Positions 1 through 9,537 of a stretch of 64,000 bases of DNA are shown in pieces. The notes beneath the pieces were generated by a model, which saw only the letters and a program-made list of their open reading frames with translations, had not been told where the DNA came from and did not search any database. Each line of letters begins with the position of its first letter. The stretch's first letter is position 1. Position numbers and translations under genes: made by a program. Source of the DNA: Moraxellaceae bacterium UBA2477 (lineage in GTDB: Bacteria; Pseudomonadota; Gammaproteobacteria; Pseudomonadales; Moraxellaceae); assembly GCA_002342025.1 (NCBI GenBank), contig DDPD01000071.1, forward strand, positions 1 to 64,000. The letters run 5' to 3'.

Positions 1-621
1 GACCTCATCGACAACACAGCCGATGCCCTCGCCTCCACGGCCAACTATCTGAAATTGGCGAACTGGGTTTCGGGGCAGCCCTGGGGCATCGAAGTGAAAC
101 TGCCGGAAGGCTTTGATGCCGCCGGGGAAGGTCGTCGCAACAAGCGCAGCCTCTCCGTTTGGATGCAGCGGGGCTTACTGCGCGTTGATGGCATGCCGAT
201 AGTGGTAGCGTCCGGCGTGGACACGCCACCCACTAACCCCGTCACAGCCGACACCTTAGCTGGCCTATTACTGCCCGCTGGTGCCAATGGCCCGGCCTTT
301 TTGGTCATGCGTAACTTTGACGCCTTCTACAGTTACAACGCTGCGGAAAGCTACGGACTGGCGATCGCTCATCTTGCGGATCGCATCGCCGGAGGTGTCG
401 ACTTTGTCACGCCTTGGCCTACAGATGATTTAGCGCTATCGCGTAATCAGCGTCGTGAGTTGCAGGAATTGCTATTAAAGCGGGGTCACAATATTGGCGA
501 AGTGGATGGCCGCCTAGGCGAGCGGAGCCGCGCGGCAATTCGCATTGAACAAGAGCGACTGGGCCAGCCAGTGACTGGCCGTGGTGGCATGAAAGTGCTG
601 CTGGCACTGCGTGAGCAGTAA
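1..621 (+). CDS. Lytic murein transglycosylase, MltB-type (3' part)
   Basis: The reading frame is open from base 1, so the start lies outside the window; 206 codons are visible. The first residues (DALASTANYL, then NWVSGQPWG) match the part of soluble MltB-type (SLT_2) transglycosylases just after the catalytic region. These enzymes cleave the MurNAc-GlcNAc bond of peptidoglycan in the periplasm, leaving 1,6-anhydro ends. The last 60 or so residues, from ALSRNQRREL with the GEVDGRLGERSRAAI segment, form a PG_binding_1 peptidoglycan-binding domain. The catalytic glutamate and any signal peptide are upstream and unseen. It converges with the next gene, with 19 bases between them. Family call firm; exact paralogue uncertain. 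Confidence 0.85.
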   Translation, partial: DLIDNTADALASTANYLKLANWVSGQPWGIEVKLPEGFDAAGEGRRNKRSLSVWMQRGLLRVDGMPIVVASGVDTPPTNPVTADTLAGLLLPAGANGPAFLVMRNFDAFYSYNAAESYGLAIAHLADRIAGGVDFVTPWPTDDLALSRNQRRELQELLLKRGHNIGEVDGRLGERSRAAIRIEQERLGQPVTGRGGMKVLLALREQ

Positions 622-640
622 CCAGTAGGCTCACTCAGCT

Positions 641-1558
641 TTACTGTACTACCGCCGGAAACACCGGCAGCGTCGCCATCACCCGAGCATCGTGCGCTGG
701 CAATAGTTTCATCTCTGGAAATGCCTTTTGTATGGCGGCCATGTGCAGAATGTTCTCGCGCACCTTGGCGCTATCCTCGCCAATCAAATAACGGGCAATC
801 CATGGCCGCTCGGCTGGCAGATCGATACCTTCTTTCTGCCACACCAAATCACCCAGCAAGGCATAGCGCGCGCCTGACGACAGCGTGATGAAGGCAATCA
901 CCGAGCCCGGCGTATGGCCAGGAGACGGCACCAGCACCACGGAGCCATCATCCCAAACGTCGTAGCTGCTGGCGAAGCCCAGGTAGGGGCCATCGTTAAA
1001 TCCATAGAGGCGGTAGTTGAGCTTGCCAAAGCTGTGCGCCAGTGCGGCCGCCTCGTGATCGCTGGCAATGAAGCCCTGCTCCGGGGCGGAAATCCAGATC
1101 GGGATGTTCTTCAGGCTGTCGAGGCCGCTAACATGATCCCAGTGCGCATGGGTGAGCACGATGCCATCCACCTGTTGCTTCGCGGCCGCAAGCTGGATAG
1201 CGGCCGGAACGCCCTTGGTGTAGGTCGTGGTGGCTTGCATAAGCTGCGGCAGGGTTTTCACTTGTTCGTCGACCTGCAGGCCCAAGCCAGTATCGAAAAG
1301 CAGATTGCCTTTGGGGTGCTTCACCAAAATAGCCGTCATGGCAAAGTCCCGTGGCTCAAGAAGACTGCCACCGCGATAGGCCAAGGCGGCTTTTGAATGC
1401 ATGACGCCGGTAGGCAGTGCAGACAAACTCATGCCAGCAGGTGAATTCGCCACCGGCAGTGTTTCAGAGAATTGAGGAATAGGTGATAGCGCTGACGGCG
1501 TGAATGTCCACAACAGCGCGCACAGCGCCAGCAGCACGACAAGGGCAAGCTTTTTCAT
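641..1558 (-). CDS. Secreted metallo-beta-lactamase-fold hydrolase
   Basis: A 305-residue protein with an N-terminal signal peptide or anchor (MKKLALVVLLALCALLW). The start is placed at this ATG because the frame extends upstream only to a TTG six codons earlier. The metal-binding motif THAHWDH is at about residues 136-142. Further ligands are His215 (SPGHTPGS), Asp237 (LLGD) and His289 (LPAHD), the full dinuclear-zinc set. The arrangement resembles the lactonase/AHL-lactonase-like branch of the superfamily, acting outside the cytoplasm. The substrate cannot be inferred from sequence: a lactone, phosphodiester or other ester is possible. It lies just downstream of the glutaredoxin gene on the same strand (26-base gap) but need not be functionally linked. 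Confidence 0.8.
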   Translation of the reverse strand: MKKLALVVLLALCALLWTFTPSALSPIPQFSETLPVANSPAGMSLSALPTGVMHSKAALAYRGGSLLEPRDFAMTAILVKHPKGNLLFDTGLGLQVDEQVKTLPQLMQATTTYTKGVPAAIQLAAAKQQVDGIVLTHAHWDHVSGLDSLKNIPIWISAPEQGFIASDHEAAALAHSFGKLNYRLYGFNDGPYLGFASSYDVWDDGSVVLVPSPGHTPGSVIAFITLSSGARYALLGDLVWQKEGIDLPAERPWIARYLIGEDSAKVRENILHMAAIQKAFPEMKLLPAHDARVMATLPVFPAVVQ

Positions 1559-1584
1559 GGCAGGAACTCGGGGCAAAAGAAGTA

Positions 1585-1833
1585 CTAACGTTGTACCAGC
1601 TTTAGCGCATCGAGCAAGGAGAAAGGCCAGCGCAGCTCGTCGCCGGTGCTGCTGCGGAGCACGGGAATGAGCTCTCCGTAGCGGGCGACCAGCGCGTCAT
1701 CGAGCGCGATGTCGATGCACTGCACGCTCACGCTGCGAGCACCGGACAGCGGTGCCAGCAGCGCCTCGGCGACATCACAGAGATGACAGCCGGGCGTGCC
1801 GTACAGCGTCAAGGTGGGCCCGTGTGTAGTCAC
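1585..1833 (-). CDS. Glutaredoxin-family thiol protein
   Basis: An 82-residue thioredoxin-fold protein with the redox motif CHLC (Cys16, Cys19) in YGTPGCHLCDVAEALL and a likely cis-proline in ELIPVL. It belongs to the short glutaredoxin-like family (DUF836/YruB-type) that reduces disulfides or handles glutathione mixed disulfides in the cytosol. The GTG start at 1833 is preferred over upstream in-frame codons: it lies 8 bases after the rlmL stop and is preceded by a GAGG element, whereas the longer version would overlap rlmL. It is the third gene of a leftward pyrD-rlmL-glutaredoxin run. The specific partner is unknown. Confidence 0.8.
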   Translation of the reverse strand: MTTHGPTLTLYGTPGCHLCDVAEALLAPLSGARSVSVQCIDIALDDALVARYGELIPVLRSSTGDELRWPFSLLDALKLVQR

Positions 1834-1841
1834 ATCAAGCC

Positions 1842-4079
1842 TCACACACGATGACGGAAGCGCCAGCAACGGTGGATCTTCGGGTCACGCTCATAGTCGA
1901 AACCAATGGTCTCGGCGCTGATGTCGGTGACATCAAACTTCGCCTGCAACGCTTCATCCAAGACAAACTTGCGGAAGTTATTGGAGAAATACAGCGTGCC
2001 GCCCGGCGCCAGACGCGACATCGACAAGCGCAGCAAATGACCATGGTCGCGCTGCACATCAAAGTCGCTGTCCATGCGCTTGGAGTTGGAGAACGTGGGC
2101 GGATCCACAAAGATTAGATCGTAGAGATCACGCTCGTCCTTCAGCCAGGCCATCACATCGGCCTGAATCAGGCGATGGTGCGAGTCCGGCAAACCGTTCA
2201 GCGCCAGATTGCGATCGGCCCAGCCTAGATACGTCGCCGACATGTCCACCGTGGTTGTGGTTTCGGCGCCGCCGTGCACGCCATCGCCAAGGGCGGCATG
2301 CACACTGACCGTGCCGGTATAGGCAAACAAGTTAAGGAAATGCTTGCCCGCCGCCTCGGCGGCAATGCGCATACGCATCGGGCGGTGATCGAGAAACAGA
2401 CCGGTATCGAGATAGTCGGTCAGATTCACCAGCAAGGTCGCCTGGCCTTCGCGGACCTCGAAGAATTTTCCGGCCTTGCCCTGCTTCTCGTACTGTTGCT
2501 TGCCGCTCTGGCGCTCACGCACCTTGAGGAAAACCTTGTCGCGGTGCAGGCCCATGACCTTGCGGATGATCTGCAGTGCGAGCTTGAAGCGCGCCTCGGC
2601 CTTGGCCGGATCTACCGTCTTCGGCGGTGCATATTCCTGCACCTGCAAACGGCCTTCGTACACATCAATCGCGATGTTGTATTCCTGCAAATCGGCATCG
2701 TAGAGACGGAAGCAGCGCACATCCTGCTCGCGCGCCAGCTTCAGCGATGCCTTCAGGTTTTTCTGCAGGCGGTTGGCGAAGTCCATGCCCTCTTCCGGCA
2801 AGTCGTCGAGACTGCCCTCGAAGGCCAGCGGCAACTCCGGCTCGGCCGGCAGGATGCGACCATGACGGGCAAAGATCGGCAACGCACCGTTGTACAAACG
2901 CAGCGTGTGCTTGTGCTCCAGACCAAGTGCATCAGCATGGGTGATGTCGGCAGCCAGCACCACGGCATCCCAACACGGCAGCGTTTCGCGTAGCTGACGG
3001 CCAATAGCGCGATAGAGGTAGCGCACACTGCCCTCATCGCCCAAACGCTCGCCATAGGGCGGATTAGTCGCGACCAATCCGGGCACGGAATAATTCTGAC
3101 CGGCACCGGTAATGTCTGAAGCCCATTCCGCCGGCAGGCAAGCCGCCACGCTATTCAGCGACGGCGAGCGCCACTCGGCGATGCTGCGCTGTGACAAAGT
3201 AATCCACTGCGACACGCCCGCCGATTCGGCATTACGGTGCGCACAGGCCAGCGCCTCGCCATCGGCATCGAAACCGACCAGACGCGGGGCCGGCTTTTGT
3301 AGGCCGGCGAGACGACGCGCCACGGCGTCATCGCGGATGGTTTTCCACAACTCGGCCTGATGCCCGGCCCAGCCATCAAAACCGAAGTGAATACGCGGCA
3401 GACCCGGTGCGGCATCGGCCCACATCAGCGCGGCCTCAATCAGCACCGTGCCGGAACCGCAGAGCGGATCGAAGAGACGGCCCTCGCCGCGCTCCGGCCA
3501 GCCGGCCTGCATAAGCATGGCCGAGGCCAGATTCTCTTTCAGCGGCGCATCGGTCTGGGCAATGCGGTAGCCGCGTTTGTGCAGACTGTCGCCAGAGAAA
3601 TCGAGGCTAATGGTGAGTTGTTGCGCCTCAATGAACAGGTGCAGGCTGAGATCGGGATTCTCGGTATCGATGGATGGCCGGTCGCCGGTGCGCTGGCGGA
3701 AGCGATCAACGATGGCATCCTTCAAACGCAGCGCCGCGAAATGCGTATGCGTACTCACGCCCTTGGCGGCCGCCGAACGGATAACGAAGGTCGCGCCTGG
3801 ACGCAGCACCTGCTCCCAGGGGTATTTCAGCGCATCATCAAACATGCGATCGGGATTGCCAGACGGTACCGTCAAAAGCGGCATCAGCACGCGTGAGGCC
3901 AGTCGCGACCACAGGCAGAAACGATAGCCGGCAGCGAGATCGCCTTGCACGGCAATCGCGCCCTTAAGTTTACGAGGCTCGCTGCCACCCAGTGCCAGCA
4001 GTTCGTCCACCAGCAGATCATCGAGGCCGTCAGCGCCGGTGATCACCCACTCGCGGGTCTTCTCGATAGCGTTGCTCAC
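1842..4079 (-). CDS. rlmL: Bifunctional 23S rRNA methyltransferase RlmKL
   Basis: A 745-residue fusion of two SAM-dependent methyltransferases that make m2G2445 and m7G2069 in 23S rRNA during 50S assembly. The N-terminal part is a THUMP-type RNA-binding domain. The first catalytic domain shows DPLCGSGT (about residue 204) and the NPPYGER motif (about 339). The second, RlmK, domain shows [13 protein letters not shown] and [11 protein letters not shown]. Length matches the E. coli fused enzyme. The start is GTG, overlapping the pyrD stop by 4 bases (GTGA), which implies translational coupling. The call is secure. Confidence 0.96.
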   Translation of the reverse strand: MSNAIEKTREWVITGADGLDDLLVDELLALGGSEPRKLKGAIAVQGDLAAGYRFCLWSRLASRVLMPLLTVPSGNPDRMFDDALKYPWEQVLRPGATFVIRSAAAKGVSTHTHFAALRLKDAIVDRFRQRTGDRPSIDTENPDLSLHLFIEAQQLTISLDFSGDSLHKRGYRIAQTDAPLKENLASAMLMQAGWPERGEGRLFDPLCGSGTVLIEAALMWADAAPGLPRIHFGFDGWAGHQAELWKTIRDDAVARRLAGLQKPAPRLVGFDADGEALACAHRNAESAGVSQWITLSQRSIAEWRSPSLNSVAACLPAEWASDITGAGQNYSVPGLVATNPPYGERLGDEGSVRYLYRAIGRQLRETLPCWDAVVLAADITHADALGLEHKHTLRLYNGALPIFARHGRILPAEPELPLAFEGSLDDLPEEGMDFANRLQKNLKASLKLAREQDVRCFRLYDADLQEYNIAIDVYEGRLQVQEYAPPKTVDPAKAEARFKLALQIIRKVMGLHRDKVFLKVRERQSGKQQYEKQGKAGKFFEVREGQATLLVNLTDYLDTGLFLDHRPMRMRIAAEAAGKHFLNLFAYTGTVSVHAALGDGVHGGAETTTTVDMSATYLGWADRNLALNGLPDSHHRLIQADVMAWLKDERDLYDLIFVDPPTFSNSKRMDSDFDVQRDHGHLLRLSMSRLAPGGTLYFSNNFRKFVLDEALQAKFDVTDISAETIGFDYERDPKIHRCWRFRHRV

Positions 4080-5131
4080 GCTTGACCTCGTTGGCTGCGA
4101 GCCATTTCAGTACGAGCTAGCTCAGCAATGCCAGCGGCAGCCTTGGCAATAACGCCCGGACCTTGATAAATGAAACCGGTATAAATCTGCACCAAAGAGG
4201 CTCCCGCCTGAATTTTTTCCGCAGCTGACGCTGCATCATCAATACCGCCAACACCGATCAATGGCAGGCTGCCATCCAACGCCGCATGCAGCTCGCGCAA
4301 CACCCGAGTCGACGACTCGCGCACCGGACGACCACTGAGGCCGCCCATTTCATCACCATGGGCCATGCCCGATACCGCCGTCCGAGCGATGGTGGTGTTG
4401 GTGGCAATCACGCCATCGATTTCCTGCGCCTTGAACACCGAGGCCATGATCTCGACCTCCTCCAGCGACAGGTCCGGGGCAATTTTCACCAGCAGCGGCA
4501 CATACTTGCCATGCTCGCCGGAGAGCTGCGCCTGACGCTCCTTCAATGACGCCAACAGACGCGTCAGCGCGTCCTCACTTTGCAGGCTGCGCAACCCCTG
4601 CGTGTTCGGCGACGAGATGTTCACCGTGACATAGTCAGCGTGGGCGTAGACCTTTTCCAGACAGATCAGATAGTCATCTTCGGCACGCTCGACCGGTGTA
4701 TCGAAATTCTTGCCGATGTTGATACCGAGCACGCCGTCGTAACGCATGCGCTCGACATTGCGAATCAGGTAATCCACGCCTTCATTATTGAAGCCGAGGC
4801 GATTGATGATGGCATTGGCCTGCGGCAGGCGGAACATGCGTGGCTTGGGGTTGCCCGGCTGTGGCCGTGGCGTGACGGTACCGACTTCGATGAAGCCGAA
4901 GCCGAGCGCGGCCAGCGCATCAATGTAATCGCCATTCTTGTCGAGACCGGCAGACAAACCCACGGGGTTACGGAAAGTCAGTCCGAGCAGCTCTACGGGC
5001 TGATCCGGCACTTTCGGCAGGCACTTGAGTAGCCCTAAGCGTTCGGCACGCGCGAGGTTGTTCAGGGTGAAGTGATGAGCCGTTTCCGGGTCTAGCTGAA
5101 AGAGCGCAGCGCGCGCTAACGGGTACAACAT
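4076..5131 (-). CDS. pyrD: Dihydroorotate dehydrogenase (quinone), class 2
   Basis: Oxidises dihydroorotate to orotate in pyrimidine synthesis, passing electrons through FMN to membrane quinone. The start is placed at [11 protein letters not shown], which matches the family N-terminus; an in-frame extension of 18 codons has no family similarity and would run across the promoter. Visible motifs are [11 protein letters not shown], the active-site serine segment [20 protein letters not shown] and the FMN-phosphate loop GVGGIDD. The hydrophobic N-terminal helix of membrane-associated class 2 enzymes is present. It is the first gene of the leftward run with rlmL. A TATAAT box lies 31 bases upstream with an unusual repeat array (see separate entry). 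Confidence 0.96.
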   Translation of the reverse strand: MLYPLARAALFQLDPETAHHFTLNNLARAERLGLLKCLPKVPDQPVELLGLTFRNPVGLSAGLDKNGDYIDALAALGFGFIEVGTVTPRPQPGNPKPRMFRLPQANAIINRLGFNNEGVDYLIRNVERMRYDGVLGINIGKNFDTPVERAEDDYLICLEKVYAHADYVTVNISSPNTQGLRSLQSEDALTRLLASLKERQAQLSGEHGKYVPLLVKIAPDLSLEEVEIMASVFKAQEIDGVIATNTTIARTAVSGMAHGDEMGGLSGRPVRESSTRVLRELHAALDGSLPLIGVGGIDDAASAAEKIQAGASLVQIYTGFIYQGPGVIAKAAAGIAELARTEMARSQRGQA

Positions 5132-5161
5132 GCAAGGAGTCTCGACGAGGGCAATGCGTCG

Positions 5162-5201
5162 ATTATACGCGACATGGGTCCGCACATGGGTTCGCCATGG
5201 G
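5162..5201 (-). promoter_or_regulatory. pyrD promoter with three phased CCCATG repeats
   Basis: Read on the minus strand, a perfect TATAAT -10 box occupies 5162-5167. Upstream of it the hexamer CCCATG occurs three times, at 5173-5178, 5185-5190 and 5196-5201. The repeat periods are 12 and 11 bases, about one helical turn each. The middle copy sits exactly where a -35 box would lie with a 17-base spacer, and it does not resemble TTGACA. This suggests a regulator-dependent promoter, but the regulator is unknown. Confidence 0.5.
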
Positions 5202-5252
5202 CCAAGAATTACCCTTACTCAATGTTCAAACTGTGAGACAAGGAGATGTATA

Positions 5253-5360
5253 GTGAAGAGTGTCCGTATCAGTGCTAATACTCAGGAACCCACTCAAGAG
5301 TTCATGGTTTCAGTTCCTTACTTCCAGTATCGTTGCCTCATCCCGTTCAGCCGATACTAA
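5253..5360 (+). CDS. Possible 35-codon leader ORF upstream of the FMN-binding gene
   Basis: A GTG codon at 5253 follows a near-perfect ribosome binding site, AAGGAG at 5240-5245, with 7 bases between. The open frame runs 35 codons to TAA at 5358-5360, five bases before the ATG of the next gene, which has no recognisable ribosome binding site of its own. The predicted peptide begins VKSVRISANTQEPTQEF and ends CLIPFSRY. No family is recognised. It could be a translationally coupled leader, or the site could mark an older start. Alternatively the peptide is not made and the downstream gene starts elsewhere. Evidence is the binding site and spacing only. Confidence 0.35.
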   Translation: MKSVRISANTQEPTQEFMVSVPYFQYRCLIPFSRY

Positions 5361-5365
5361 AAAAT

Positions 5366-5989
5366 ATGAAGCGTATTGAATCTGTCGAACAGCTCAGAAA
5401 TCTGATTGGGCAGCCACATTCGTTGACCCAGCAAAAGATATCACCCGAGTTAACCCCCGAAGCTCGCGACTTCGTTAGCAAGAGCGCGTTGCTCTTTATG
5501 GCCAGCGCGGGCAGCCAAGATGATCTCACCGTATCGCCTAAAGGCGACTTGCCGGGTTTCGTTCGTATTTTAGATGACCGCACGCTGCTAATCCCTGAAC
5601 GTCCCGGCAATAAACTTCTGCATGGTCTGTGCAATATTCTGAATACCGGCAGCATTGGTTTGCTCTTTGTGATTCCAGGCACTGAAGAGACACTTCGCGT
5701 AAATGGGAGTGCGTCCCTGTATGAGGATGAGGCCATGTGTCGCGAAATGGCGGCCAACGGGAAGCCGGCATTGCTGCTGATAAAAGTTGACGTGAAAGAG
5801 TGCTTTTTCCACTGCGCAAAGGCCTTCAAGCGGAGTAATGCTTGGCAACCGGCAAGTTGGCAAGCGCCCGTGAAGGTCAATTTCGGTCAACAAATTGCTC
5901 GAAATGCGGCGAGCGACAAAATTAGCCGCGCCGCCATTGCCATCGCGGTAGAAGCAGCTGTGAAGGTGGATTACAAAATTAACTTATGA
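5366..5989 (+). CDS. Pyridoxamine 5'-phosphate oxidase-like FMN-binding protein
   Basis: A 207-residue split-barrel protein of the PNPOx-like superfamily, close to the MSMEG_1061-type family. Supporting segments are FMASAGSQDDLTVSPKGD, near residue 50, and LIPERPGNKLLHGLCNIL, typical FMN-site strands, followed by IGLLFVIPGTEETLRVNG. Members bind FMN or F420 and include poorly characterised oxidoreductases; true PdxH has a different active site, so vitamin B6 synthesis is not implied. The ATG at 5366 is chosen for the family-like N-terminus; an in-frame TTG at 5333 is possible. It is transcribed divergently from pyrD and probably sits behind the leader ORF at 5253-5360. Confidence 0.8.
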   Translation: MKRIESVEQLRNLIGQPHSLTQQKISPELTPEARDFVSKSALLFMASAGSQDDLTVSPKGDLPGFVRILDDRTLLIPERPGNKLLHGLCNILNTGSIGLLFVIPGTEETLRVNGSASLYEDEAMCREMAANGKPALLLIKVDVKECFFHCAKAFKRSNAWQPASWQAPVKVNFGQQIARNAASDKISRAAIAIAVEAAVKVDYKINL

Positions 5990-5993
5990 AGTA

Positions 5994-6020
5994 AGCCGCT
6001 CTTCGACTCGAGGAGCGGCT
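5994..6020. terminator. GC-rich stem-loop between convergent genes
   Basis: An inverted repeat with arms agccgctc and gagcggct (8 bp) lies around an 11-base loop between the FMN-binding gene and the convergent pepN end. Neither side has a clear T tract, so it may be a weak bidirectional terminator or simply an mRNA-stabilising hairpin. Confidence 0.4.
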
Positions 6021-6031
6021 GTTCATCAGCT

Positions 6032-8695
6032 TCAATTCGCCGCAATTCGCGTTAATGTCTCCCGCGTATCCGAAGACAACTCGCCCGCTAATAATCCGTC
6101 CAACGCCGCCAGCACTAAGGCCTGCCGACTGTCATCCAACTTACGCCAGATTCCAAAAGCGCCTGCCAAGCGCGAGGCAAGCTGTGGGTTGCGGGCATCA
6201 ATCGCAGCGACCTCACGTGCCAGTAGCGCATAACCAGCGCCATCCGCACGATGAAATGCCACCGGGTTATTGCCCGCTAGCTGCGCAACCACGGCACGCA
6301 CACGGTTAGGCACTGTACGGTCGAAGTCTGGATGCGCCAGCAGTGCATCTGCAATCTCCACGGCGTTCGCGGCAGGCAGCGAAGCTTGTGTGGCAAACCA
6401 CTGATCCAGCACCAGCGCTTCATGCTGCCAGCGCGCGTGGAACTGCGCCAAAGCCTGCTCGGCACCCGGCAGCTGATGATGTACGAGTAAGGTCAGCGCG
6501 CTCTGCTCTGCAGTCATGTGCGGAGCAGAACTCAACCACTGTTGCGCGATAGCGCCCGCCTCCGCCGGCTCCAGCCGCGCCAAGGCATCGAGCGCGGTGC
6601 GGGCTAATGCACGACCGGCAATCGCTTCGGCATCATAGACATAGGGCTGCAGCATCACGCCCTGTTGCAGGATTTTCCGGAAGTTCGCGGCCATCGGCGT
6701 GGAGATTGCCAGCAGCACTTGCTCACGAGCGACATTCAGCGCCGCCGGGTCATACACAGCCACCTGTTCGGCAAGATAGCCCAGACTCGGCAGCTCCAGC
6801 AGCTTCACCGCCAATGCCGGGTCGGCAGCTGCCAAATCCGGCCACATCGCGGCCAGCGCATCCGCCAGCACACTCGAACGCGCAGCGCGAGCACGCACAT
6901 CGCCGCGACGAATCAGCTCCGCCAGCGCCACGATTTCGCGTGTTGCCAGTTCCTGCGCAGCGGCCCAGCGATTGAAGCCATTGCTGTCGGCGCGTACCAG
7001 ACGGGCCAGCGCGGCATCGTCGCAGGCGTAATCCACGCGAACCGGCGCGCTCAGGTCACGGAACAGCGACAGCACAGGCTCCTCAGCAACACCCGAGAAC
7101 ACCCAGGTCTGAGTGGGCTGATCGAGCATGAGCAGAAACTCATCGGCATGCTCGCCTTGCAGACTCACGCGGAGCGCACCCTGCTCACCAATCAGGCCCA
7201 GTCGCACTGGAATCGGCAGCGGCTCCGGTTGCGGATGCCCTTCCAGCGCGGCCTGAGTCTGCGCCAAGGTCAGCGTCAGCGTTTGCGCGGCGGCATCCCA
7301 GACCGGTGTAGCCGTCACCACCGGCGTGCCCGGCTGGCGATACCAGCGCAGCCAGGTCGGCAGCCACTGCGCCAGATCGCGACCATTGGCAGCCCCGAGC
7401 GCGATCAGGAAATCTTCGACGGTGGCAGCACGGCCATCGTTGTCGGCAAAGTATTTGTCCGTGCCACGGCGGAAGCCGTCAGCACCGAGCACGGTGTGCA
7501 GCATGCGGGCGATTTCGGCGCCCTTCTCGTACACCGTCATGGTGTAGAAATTGTTGATTTCGACGAACGACTCCGGGCGTACCGGGTGCGCCAGCGGGCC
7601 GGCATCTTCGGCGAACTGGTGGGTGCGCAGAAAAGCAACATCCTCGAGGCGCTGCACGGCGGCAGAAAGCTGGTCAGCAGAGAATTGCTGGTCGCGGAAG
7701 ACTGTGAAGCCCTCTTTCAGGCAAAGCTGGAACCAGTCGCGGCAAGTCACGCGATTGCCGCTCCAGTTGTGGAAATACTCGTGCGCCACCACCGCTTCAA
7801 CGCGCTGAAAACCGCCATCGGTGGTGGTGGCCGGATGCGCGAGCACGCAACTGGTGTTGAAGACGTTGAGGCCCTTGTTCTCCATCGCGCCCATATTGAA
7901 GTGCGACACCGCGACGATCATGTAGATGTCGAGGTCGTACTCGCAGCCGTACTTCTCCTCGTCCCAGCGCATGGACGCCTTCAGCGAGGCCATGGCGTGA
8001 TGGCACTTGTCCTGATCCTGAGCAGCCGTAAAGATTTGCAGCACAACCTCGCGCCCCGAGCGCGTGACGAAACGGTCTTCAAGCACGTCCAGATCACCCG
8101 CGACCAGCGCAAACAGATAGCTCGGCTTTGGGTGTGGGTCTTCCCAAGTCGCAAAATGACGGCCGGCGTCCAGCTCGCCACGTGCCACGCAGTTACCGTT
8201 AGACAGCAGCACTGGGCACTGCGCCTTATCGGCAATCACGGTGACGCGGAACGGTGCCAGCACATCGGGCCGGTCCGGGTACAGGGTGATCTTGCGGAAA
8301 CCCTCGGCCTCGCATTGCGTGCAATACAGACCATGCGAGCGATACAGCCCTTCCAGCGCGAGATTGCTGTCCGGGTAGATGCGCACTGTGCTGGTAAACA
8401 CACCGGCACCCGTGGCGCCCGGAAATACCCACTGCTCACCAGCCCAATGCCAGTCATCGGCACTCAGCGGTTGACCATCCCAGGCCAGCGCCAGCAGCTC
8501 CAGATCCGCGCCGAGCAGAACCAGAGGCGCATCGGCGGGAGCCGAAGGGTGTCGTTGCAACTGAAGCTTGGCGTGCACTTCGGCACAGCCCGGCAATAGT
8601 TCCACGGTAAATTCGGCTTGCAGCACCTGATAGGCCGGCACCTGATAATCCTTCAGATAAATCTTCTCGCCGCCAGCGGGTAATTCAATTTTCAT
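6032..8695 (-). CDS. pepN: Aminopeptidase N
   Basis: An 887-residue M1-family zinc aminopeptidase that trims N-terminal residues from peptides in the cytoplasm. The substrate-binding GAMENKG is at about residues 269-275. The zinc site HEYFHNW is at about 305-311, with the third ligand glutamate in LKEGFTVFRD. Length matches E. coli PepN (870). The start at MKIELPAGG is chosen over an in-frame codon six residues upstream: the ATG overlaps the stop of the DUF2797 gene by 4 bases (ATGA) and has GGGAAG about ten bases before it. The two genes are probably co-translated. Confidence 0.96.
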   Translation of the reverse strand: MKIELPAGGEKIYLKDYQVPAYQVLQAEFTVELLPGCAEVHAKLQLQRHPSAPADAPLVLLGADLELLALAWDGQPLSADDWHWAGEQWVFPGATGAGVFTSTVRIYPDSNLALEGLYRSHGLYCTQCEAEGFRKITLYPDRPDVLAPFRVTVIADKAQCPVLLSNGNCVARGELDAGRHFATWEDPHPKPSYLFALVAGDLDVLEDRFVTRSGREVVLQIFTAAQDQDKCHHAMASLKASMRWDEEKYGCEYDLDIYMIVAVSHFNMGAMENKGLNVFNTSCVLAHPATTTDGGFQRVEAVVAHEYFHNWSGNRVTCRDWFQLCLKEGFTVFRDQQFSADQLSAAVQRLEDVAFLRTHQFAEDAGPLAHPVRPESFVEINNFYTMTVYEKGAEIARMLHTVLGADGFRRGTDKYFADNDGRAATVEDFLIALGAANGRDLAQWLPTWLRWYRQPGTPVVTATPVWDAAAQTLTLTLAQTQAALEGHPQPEPLPIPVRLGLIGEQGALRVSLQGEHADEFLLMLDQPTQTWVFSGVAEEPVLSLFRDLSAPVRVDYACDDAALARLVRADSNGFNRWAAAQELATREIVALAELIRRGDVRARAARSSVLADALAAMWPDLAAADPALAVKLLELPSLGYLAEQVAVYDPAALNVAREQVLLAISTPMAANFRKILQQGVMLQPYVYDAEAIAGRALARTALDALARLEPAEAGAIAQQWLSSAPHMTAEQSALTLLVHHQLPGAEQALAQFHARWQHEALVLDQWFATQASLPAANAVEIADALLAHPDFDRTVPNRVRAVVAQLAGNNPVAFHRADGAGYALLAREVAAIDARNPQLASRLAGAFGIWRKLDDSRQALVLAALDGLLAGELSSDTRETLTRIAAN

Positions 8696-9513
8696 AGCAC
8701 AGTCACTTCCCACTCATGGCCGGTGTACTTGCGCACATTGAGCACGCCGGTATCGAACAACAAATATTGACCCTTGATGCCGGTCAGCACGCCCACCGCC
8801 GGCTCTTTGTCCGGGCTGAACGATTTCGCCTTCACGGCGAACTGCTGCACGGGATAACTCAGGCTCAGCACATCCGCCTGCACACGCTCGATCTGGCCGG
8901 GAAACTCGGCCTCCAGCGCGGCCAGTTCGACCGCGCACAAGGCCAGCAAGCGATCGCGCTCGGCCGCCAGATCCATGTCGGCATACTCGCCCTTGACCAG
9001 CGCCTGCCACTTGGTCTTGTCCGCCACATGCGCCGCCAGTGTAGTTTCGATCAGGCCAGACAAGCGCCGCGTCGCCACCCGAAAGATCGGCAACGCCTGA
9101 CCCGCGCCCTGATCGATCCAGCGCGTGGGAATCTGTGCTTCACGAGTGATGCCGACCTTCAGGCCGGTCGAATTGGCCAGATACACCACATGCGGAATCA
9201 TGCAATGGGTCACGCCCCAGTCCGGTTCGCGACAGGTACCCAAGTGGTGATGGCAAGTTTCCGGCTTCATGATGCACATGTCGCAGGCCGCTAGCTTCGT
9301 GAAGCATCGGAAGCAGTGACCTTGGTTGAAGGACTTGTTGCTGGACTTACCACAGGCCACGCAGGTAATACGCTCGCTGGCGCGAATCTCCAGCGTCTTG
9401 CCAATGAGGCCGTTCATGGGCAGCAGCACATCGTCCAGCGGCAGGAAGTAATTCAGCGCATTGGCGCTCGCCGCATTCCGTTCACACTGCATTTTCCTTA
9501 CAGTACCGCGCAT
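8692..9513 (-). CDS. DUF2797 family protein
   Basis: A 273-residue protein with an N-terminal cysteine-rich region: CVACGK, GHCFRCF, CDMCIMKPETC and HHHLGTC, which look like paired zinc sites. A GIY-YIG-like segment, VYLANSTGLKVGIT, follows at about residue 130. This architecture is DUF2797, whose biochemical role is unknown; the second part resembles GIY-YIG nuclease folds, but I do not infer nuclease activity. It is upstream of and overlaps pepN by 4 bases, as in several gammaproteobacteria. The first 30 or so residues may be dispensable, since alternative starts exist within them. Confidence 0.85.
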   Translation of the reverse strand: MRGTVRKMQCERNAASANALNYFLPLDDVLLPMNGLIGKTLEIRASERITCVACGKSSNKSFNQGHCFRCFTKLAACDMCIMKPETCHHHLGTCREPDWGVTHCMIPHVVYLANSTGLKVGITREAQIPTRWIDQGAGQALPIFRVATRRLSGLIETTLAAHVADKTKWQALVKGEYADMDLAAERDRLLALCAVELAALEAEFPGQIERVQADVLSLSYPVQQFAVKAKSFSPDKEPAVGVLTGIKGQYLLFDTGVLNVRKYTGHEWEVTVL

Positions 9514-9537
9514 GACCCGTTCACCTGGTGAAAAACA

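Noticed and set aside
2274..2993. Open frame of 239 codons antisense to rlmL
   Set aside because: It is a shadow of rlmL; the composition is atypical and no motif is present.
5246..5278. 10-codon frame at ATG 5246 inside the FMN-gene leader
   Set aside because: The ATG overlaps the Shine-Dalgarno sequence with no spacer, so initiation there is unlikely; the GTG at 5253 is better placed.
6665..8599. Long open frame (over 640 codons) antisense to pepN
   Set aside because: It runs wholly within pepN on the opposite strand, and its translation is low-complexity (many Arg/Gln/His) with no family motif. Codon bias of pepN keeps this frame free of stops.
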